Assembly: GCA_026314275.1 (NCBI GenBank)
Contig: CP111109.1
Span: 2,108,001-2,172,000 of the forward strand
Length of the DNA stretch: 64,000 nt
From: JAGOEY01 sp017997515
GTDB taxonomy: Bacteria; Pseudomonadota; Gammaproteobacteria; Burkholderiales; Burkholderiaceae_C
Direction of reading: 5' to 3'
Shown here piece after piece: positions 60,330-64,000 of this stretch (positions are counted from its first letter, which is position 1; every line of letters starts with the position of its first letter). Below the pieces are notes generated by a model. It saw only the letters and a list, made by a program, of their open reading frames with translations. It searched no databases and had not been told where the DNA came from. The position numbers and the translations under genes were made by a program.

Positions 60330-61016
60330 ATGGCAAATATTCTGGTGGTGGACGACGAGCTGGGCATCCGCGACCTGCTCTCGGAAATCCTGAACGACGA
60401 AGGCCACAACGTCGAACTGGCCGAGAACGCGGCGCAGGCCCGCGCCGCGCGTGCTCTGGGCCCGTACGACCTGGTGTTGCTCGACATCTGGATGCCCGAC
60501 ACCGACGGCGTCTCCCTGCTCAAGGAATGGGCCTCCGCAGGCACCCTGACCATGCCCGTCATCATGATGAGTGGCCATGCCACCATCGACACGGCGGTGG
60601 AAGCCACCCGCATCGGTGCTTTCTCGTTCCTGGAAAAACCCATCACCCTGCAAAAGCTGCTCAAGGCAGTCGAGCAAGGCCTGGCGCGCAACGCCGCGCG
60701 CAAAGCCCCTCCGCCGGTCGCAGTGGTCGCTCCCCGTGTGCAGGTCGAGCCCTCCTCGGCCTCCGCGCATGCTCCCGCAGCGCCAGCTGAAGTGGTGGAT
60801 GCATCCGGCCAGCTGGCCAGCCAGACGTTTGATCTGGACAAACCCCTGCGGGAGGCGCGTGACGGGTTTGAAAAAGCGTATTTCGAATTCCACCTCGCCA
60901 AAGAAGGCGGCTCCATGACCCGCGTGGCCGAGAAAACCGGCCTGGAACGTACCCACCTGTACCGCAAGCTGCGCCAGCTCGGTGTGGATCTGGGCCGCGG
61001 TAAACGGCCGGCATGA
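60330..61016 (+). CDS. NtrX-like response regulator without AAA+ domain
   Basis: A 228-residue regulator. Receiver domain: acidic pair Asp8-Asp9, phosphorylated Asp52 in LLDIWMP, MMSGHAT, and Lys in FLEKPITLQKL. It lacks the sigma-54 AAA+ domain of true NtrX; a proline/alanine linker leads to a C-terminal Fis-type helix-turn-helix (AEKTGLERTHLYRKLRQLG). The layout is therefore that of RegA/ActR/PrrA-type regulators. Partner of the kinase 43 bases upstream. Confidence 0.93.
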   Translation: MANILVVDDELGIRDLLSEILNDEGHNVELAENAAQARAARALGPYDLVLLDIWMPDTDGVSLLKEWASAGTLTMPVIMMSGHATIDTAVEATRIGAFSFLEKPITLQKLLKAVEQGLARNAARKAPPPVAVVAPRVQVEPSSASAHAPAAPAEVVDASGQLASQTFDLDKPLREARDGFEKAYFEFHLAKEGGSMTRVAEKTGLERTHLYRKLRQLGVDLGRGKRPA

Positions 61017-61046
61017 GAAGAAAGTTCGGAAACTGCCCGTTTCCCC

Positions 61047-61055
61047 TGCTATAAT
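61047..61055 (+). promoter_or_regulatory. -10 element of tRNA-Phe
   Basis: TGCTATAAT is a perfect extended -10, ten bases before the tRNA. The GC-rich GCGGGC discriminator follows, as in stringently controlled genes. Confidence 0.7.
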
Positions 61056-61065
61056 TGCGGGCTTA

Positions 61066-61141
61066 GGCCTGGTAGCTCAGTCGGTAGAGCAGCGGATTGA
61101 AAATCCGCGTGTCGGTGGTTCGATTCCGCCCCAGGCCACCA
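61066..61141 (+). tRNA. tRNA-Phe (GAA)
   Basis: 76 bases with encoded CCA. Acceptor GGCCTGG/CCAGGCC, anticodon GAA in ATTGAAAAT, T-loop GGTTCGATTCC. Confidence 0.97.
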
Positions 61142-61149
61142 AAACTAAA

Positions 61150-61178
61150 AACCAACCCCTCAAAAGGTTGGTTTTTTT
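61150..61178 (+). terminator. Terminator of tRNA-Phe
   Basis: ACCAACC/GGTTGGT stem around CCTCAAAA, followed by seven T residues. Confidence 0.88.
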
Positions 61179-61211
61179 ACGTCTGTTGATTCCTGGCTGG
61201 TCGTTTCAATA

Positions 61212-61248
61212 AACAAAGGGCTCTGCATTGCAGAGCCCTTTGTTTTTC
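61212..61248. terminator. Bidirectional terminator between tRNA-Phe and the DUF3309 gene
   Basis: Perfect 16-base arms AACAAAGGGCTCTGCA (61212-61227) and their complement (61229-61244), with T-runs on both sides. Confidence 0.85.
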
Positions 61249-61261
61249 AAGAGTCAGAGAC

Positions 61262-61420
61262 CTATATCCGCCCCATCAGCAGCAGCACGATCAGGATCAG
61301 CACGACCAGGCCGATACCGCTGCTTGGGCCGTAACCCCAGCTGCGGCTGTGGCCCCAGGTGGGCAGGGCTCCGACGAGGATGAGGATCAGAACGATCAGG
61401 AGAATGAGGGAGAGGGACAT
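61262..61420 (-). CDS. DUF3309 small membrane protein
   Basis: A 52-residue hydrophobic protein with two membrane helices (LILLIVLILILVGALP and IGLVVLILIVLLLMGRI) separated by a WGHSRSWGYGPS loop, the DUF3309 pattern. Function unknown; often stress-related in context. The ATG at 61420 is chosen because residues upstream are not hydrophobic and do not fit the family. Confidence 0.85.
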   Translation of the reverse strand: MSLSLILLIVLILILVGALPTWGHSRSWGYGPSSGIGLVVLILIVLLLMGRI

Positions 61421-61563
61421 GGCAGTTTCCTTGGTTGTTTGCCGCCATTGTTCGCTGCTGCCCTGCAATTACCAGCAGGTGCAAAAGCTGTGTCGGTGTC
61501 AGCCAAAGCCTACGGATGGAGGCGTTGGTTGGTCGCCCCCACTACGACGCACACACCCGCCGT

Positions 61564-63066
61564 TCAAAACCTTGGCAGGTCGGGGTGCTGGATGGCACCA
61601 CCACGTACCAGCATCTTTCCGTATTCCGCGCAGCGGTTCAGCGTGGGGATGACCTTGCCGGGGTTCAGCATGCCGGTGGGGTCAAACGCGCGTTTCAGGC
61701 CGAACATCTGTTCACGCTCCTCGGGGGTGAACTGCACACACATGGAGTTGAGTTTTTCGGCACCCACGCCGTGTTCACCCGAGATGGTGCCGCCCATGGC
61801 GACACTGGTCTCCAGGATGTCTGCGCCAAACAGTTCACAGCGGTGCAGCTGGTCGGCGTCGTTCGCGTCGAACAGGATCAGCGGGTGCAGGTTGCCGTCA
61901 CCCGCGTGGAACACGTTGGCGCAGCGCAACTGGTACTTTTTTTCCATCTCCTGGATGGCCAGCAGGATGTCGGCCAGCCGTTTGCGCGGGATGGTGGAGT
62001 CCATACACATGTAGTCGGGGCTGATGCGGCCGCTGGCGGGGAAGGCATTCTTGCGGCCGCTCCAGAAACGCAGGCGCTCGGCCTCGTTCTGGCTCACGGT
62101 GATGGCTGTTGCACCACAGGCGCGCAGCACCGCGCTCATGCGGCCGATTTCTTCTTCGACTTCTTCGGGTGTGCCGTCGCTCTCACACAGCAAAATGGCT
62201 TCGGCTGTTAGGTCGTAACCCGCGTGGACGAAGTCTTCCACGGCGGCGGTCATGGGTTTGTCCATCATCTCCAGCCCGGCCGGAATGATGCCCGCCGCAA
62301 TGACGGCAGCCACGGCGTCCCCCGCTTTGCGAATGTCATCAAAGCTGGCCATGATGCAGCGCGCCAGCAGCGGTTTGGGCACCAGGCGCACGGTGACTTC
62401 GGTGGCCACGGCCAGCATACCTTCGCTGCCAATTACCACGGCCAGCAGGTCCAGGCCCGGGCTGTCGAGTGCTTCGGAGCCAAACTCCACCGGTTCGCCC
62501 GCAGCGGTGAAACCTTTGACCTTGAGCACGTTGTGCACGGTCAGGCCGTATTTCAGGCAGTGCACACCGCCCGAGTTCTCGGCCACGTTGCCGCCGATGG
62601 TGCAGGCGATCTGGCTCGACGGGTCGGGTGCGTAGTACAGGCCAAAGGGCGCAGCGGCTTCGCTGATGGCCAGGTTGCGCACACCACACTGCACGACGGC
62701 CGTGCGGCTCACCGGGTCCACGGCCAGAATCTGGTTGAAGCGCGCCAGCGACAAGGTGACCCCCAGCGTGTGGGGCATGGCACCGCCCGACAAACCCGTG
62801 CCCGCGCCCCGCGCCACCACCGGCACGTTCATGGCGTGGCAGGTCTTCAAAACCGCCTGCACTTGTTCATAGGTCTCGGGCAGCGCCACCACCAGCGGGC
62901 GGGCGCGGTAAGCGGTCAGGCCGTCGCATTCAAACGGAACGGTGTCTTCCGCGTTCCAGAGCAGTGAATATGAAGGTAAATGTGCCTCTAGCGCACGCAC
63001 CACCTGTGCTTGTAGCTCTGATTTTTGTAGCAATTCGTGTTGCAGGGTGGTGCTGGGTGCATTCAT
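61564..63066 (-). CDS. glcD: FAD-linked glycolate/D-lactate dehydrogenase subunit
   Basis: A 500-residue flavoprotein of the GlcD/VAO family. FAD-binding PCMH domain: PVVARGAGTGLSGGAMPH (pyrophosphate binding), DPSSQIACTIGGNVAENSGG, GLDLLAVVIGSEGML; C-terminal oxidase domain with NVFHAGDGNLHP, SGEHGVG and FDPTGMLNPGKV. It oxidises glycolate or D-lactate. glcE and glcF, its usual partners, are not adjacent downstream within the window. Start at 63066 is preferred to an in-frame ATG 33 bases upstream. A dispersed-repeat remnant lies near codon 25. Confidence 0.9.
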   Translation of the reverse strand: MNAPSTTLQHELLQKSELQAQVVRALEAHLPSYSLLWNAEDTVPFECDGLTAYRARPLVVALPETYEQVQAVLKTCHAMNVPVVARGAGTGLSGGAMPHTLGVTLSLARFNQILAVDPVSRTAVVQCGVRNLAISEAAAPFGLYYAPDPSSQIACTIGGNVAENSGGVHCLKYGLTVHNVLKVKGFTAAGEPVEFGSEALDSPGLDLLAVVIGSEGMLAVATEVTVRLVPKPLLARCIMASFDDIRKAGDAVAAVIAAGIIPAGLEMMDKPMTAAVEDFVHAGYDLTAEAILLCESDGTPEEVEEEIGRMSAVLRACGATAITVSQNEAERLRFWSGRKNAFPASGRISPDYMCMDSTIPRKRLADILLAIQEMEKKYQLRCANVFHAGDGNLHPLILFDANDADQLHRCELFGADILETSVAMGGTISGEHGVGAEKLNSMCVQFTPEEREQMFGLKRAFDPTGMLNPGKVIPTLNRCAEYGKMLVRGGAIQHPDLPRF

Positions 63067-63197
63067 GGTGGTGTCCGTAGGTGGCGCATGGCAAGGCACC
63101 GGTCACTCTACGGCAAAACGTGGCGCCCGCGCGTGAAGAAACTTGCAGCAGTCTGTGAACTGGCCCCAACGCGGCCCGGATAGATCGTGAACACGTT

Positions 63198-64000
63198 CTA
63201 AGAGGCCAGCAGCGCCTGTTGGCGCAGGCCTTCCAGCGCAGCAGGCAGCTGTTCGCGGGCGCTGCGTTCCATGTCGGCAGCGTCGGTTACGGTGGCACCT
63301 TGGCGCAGAAAGCGGATACGCCCGGCCTGGGCTTCCTGCAGCAGGTGGGCGACCAGGGCTTCGGTGCCATGCTGGCCGTCCAGCAGGGGCAGGATGGACT
63401 GCTGGACGATGCCCAGTGCCACGTCTTCATGCCATGTGTTACACAGGGTGGTGGGGGCCGGTTGGCCCGGCACCAGCGCTTGGAGGTACTGCGCCAGCAG
63501 CTGGGGTTGGGGGCTGACCGCTGCCGGGGCCCGCACGGCGGTGCGCCGGTAACGGACGCCGCCGGTGATGATCAGGTGGTTCAGCATGTCCAGCAGTTCG
63601 GGCTCAACCGTGGTGCGGGGCTGGCCCACGGCCTGGCAGACGGCGTCCAGCAGCGCCTCTTGCGTGATGGTGCCGGGGTAGTGGGCGTTCAGGGTTAGGG
63701 CCAGGGCTTTGCTGACAGGGGTGTGCAGGGTGACATCCACGTTGCGCCATGCCTTGCATTGCACGGGGCCGCCGCCGAGGGTGATCGGCTGTTCGCACTG
63801 GAAAAATGCGGCGTAGGCCATGTGCCGGATGCGGGCATGGTCCAGCTGGTAACGCACGCTGGACGCGCGGGCCTGTTTGACCAGCACGGTCTGGCGGAAT
63901 TGGCGGTTGACGATGAAGTCGAGGTACTGCTCCAGCATCACCTGGCTGCTGCCACACTCCTGCAATAGCGGGGTTGCCACCTTGTCGCCGTAGTTGGATA
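63198..64000 (-). CDS. Methyltransferase regulatory-domain protein (5' end outside window)
   Basis: The visible 267 codons are the C-terminal part of a protein of the methyltransferase-with-regulatory-domain family. Visible: LLQECGSSQVMLEQYLDFIV NRQFRQTVL stretch, typical of the regulatory domain after a class I methyltransferase, then VRYQLDHARIRHMAYAAFF and a C-terminal helical PKMTD-like domain. The N-terminal methyltransferase domain would be to the right of position 64000. Assignment by family resemblance only. Confidence 0.75.
   Translation of the reverse strand, partial: SNYGDKVATPLLQECGSSQVMLEQYLDFIVNRQFRQTVLVKQARASSVRYQLDHARIRHMAYAAFFQCEQPITLGGGPVQCKAWRNVDVTLHTPVSKALALTLNAHYPGTITQEALLDAVCQAVGQPRTTVEPELLDMLNHLIITGGVRYRRTAVRAPAAVSPQPQLLAQYLQALVPGQPAPTTLCNTWHEDVALGIVQQSILPLLDGQHGTEALVAHLLQEAQAGRIRFLRQGATVTDAADMERSAREQLPAALEGLRQQALLAS

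Overview
The window joins two different pieces of DNA from what looks like a betaproteobacterium of the Comamonadaceae (Rhodoferax/Acidovorax-like). Evidence: the classic tRNA-tuf-tRNA-secE-nusG-rplKAJL-rpoBC block, an rsmB-DUF4390-NtrY/NtrX cluster, and short dispersed repeats that I associate with that family. The genus is inference.

Positions 1 to about 36 kb are one end of a large integrative and conjugative element (ICE) of the PFGI-1/ICEclc type. Nearly all genes are on the minus strand. From left to right: the end of the type IV secretion block (RAQPRD protein, TIGR03747 membrane protein, TraD coupling ATPase, TIGR03765, lytic transglycosylase, TIGR03759, a coiled-coil membrane protein, PilL); a long accessory block (helicase, methylase-like DUF6094 protein, many small ICE proteins including DUF3275, DUF932, DUF3577 and DUF3085); a cytosine methyltransferase split by two identical IS5-family copies; then the maintenance module topB, ssb, DUF3158, TIGR03761, STY4528-type replication protein, DUF2857 (InrR-like), parB, a HicA-like gene, parA, alpA. 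The integrase end lies outside the window. The accessory block carries two families of RNA-like structure: at least 14 copies of a leader hairpin just upstream of the ribosome sites, and four copies of a longer multi-hairpin element whose stems covary. These are the best candidates for something poorly described.

Two ICE genes are damaged: pilL has a 7-bp tandem duplication that shifts the frame, and the cytosine methyltransferase is split by the insertion sequences. The ICE/chromosome junction lies between 35.7 and 36.3 kb and shows no tRNA fragment that I can recognise. A complete-looking tryptophan attenuator (promoter, 16-residue leader peptide with Trp-Trp, three alternative stems) lies between the ICE and trpG, but trpE is not in the window.

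From 36.9 kb the DNA is chromosomal and almost all on the plus strand: trpG, a LysE-type exporter, trpD, trpC, ung; tRNA-Tyr, tRNA-Gly, tRNA-Thr, tuf, tRNA-Trp; secE, nusG; rplK, rplA; rplJ, rplL; rpoB, rpoC; a LemA-like gene, rsmB, a DUF4390 gene, an NtrY-like kinase and an NtrX-like regulator without the AAA+ domain; tRNA-Phe; then on the minus strand a DUF3309 mini-protein, glcD and a partial methyltransferase-regulatory-domain gene that runs off the right edge.
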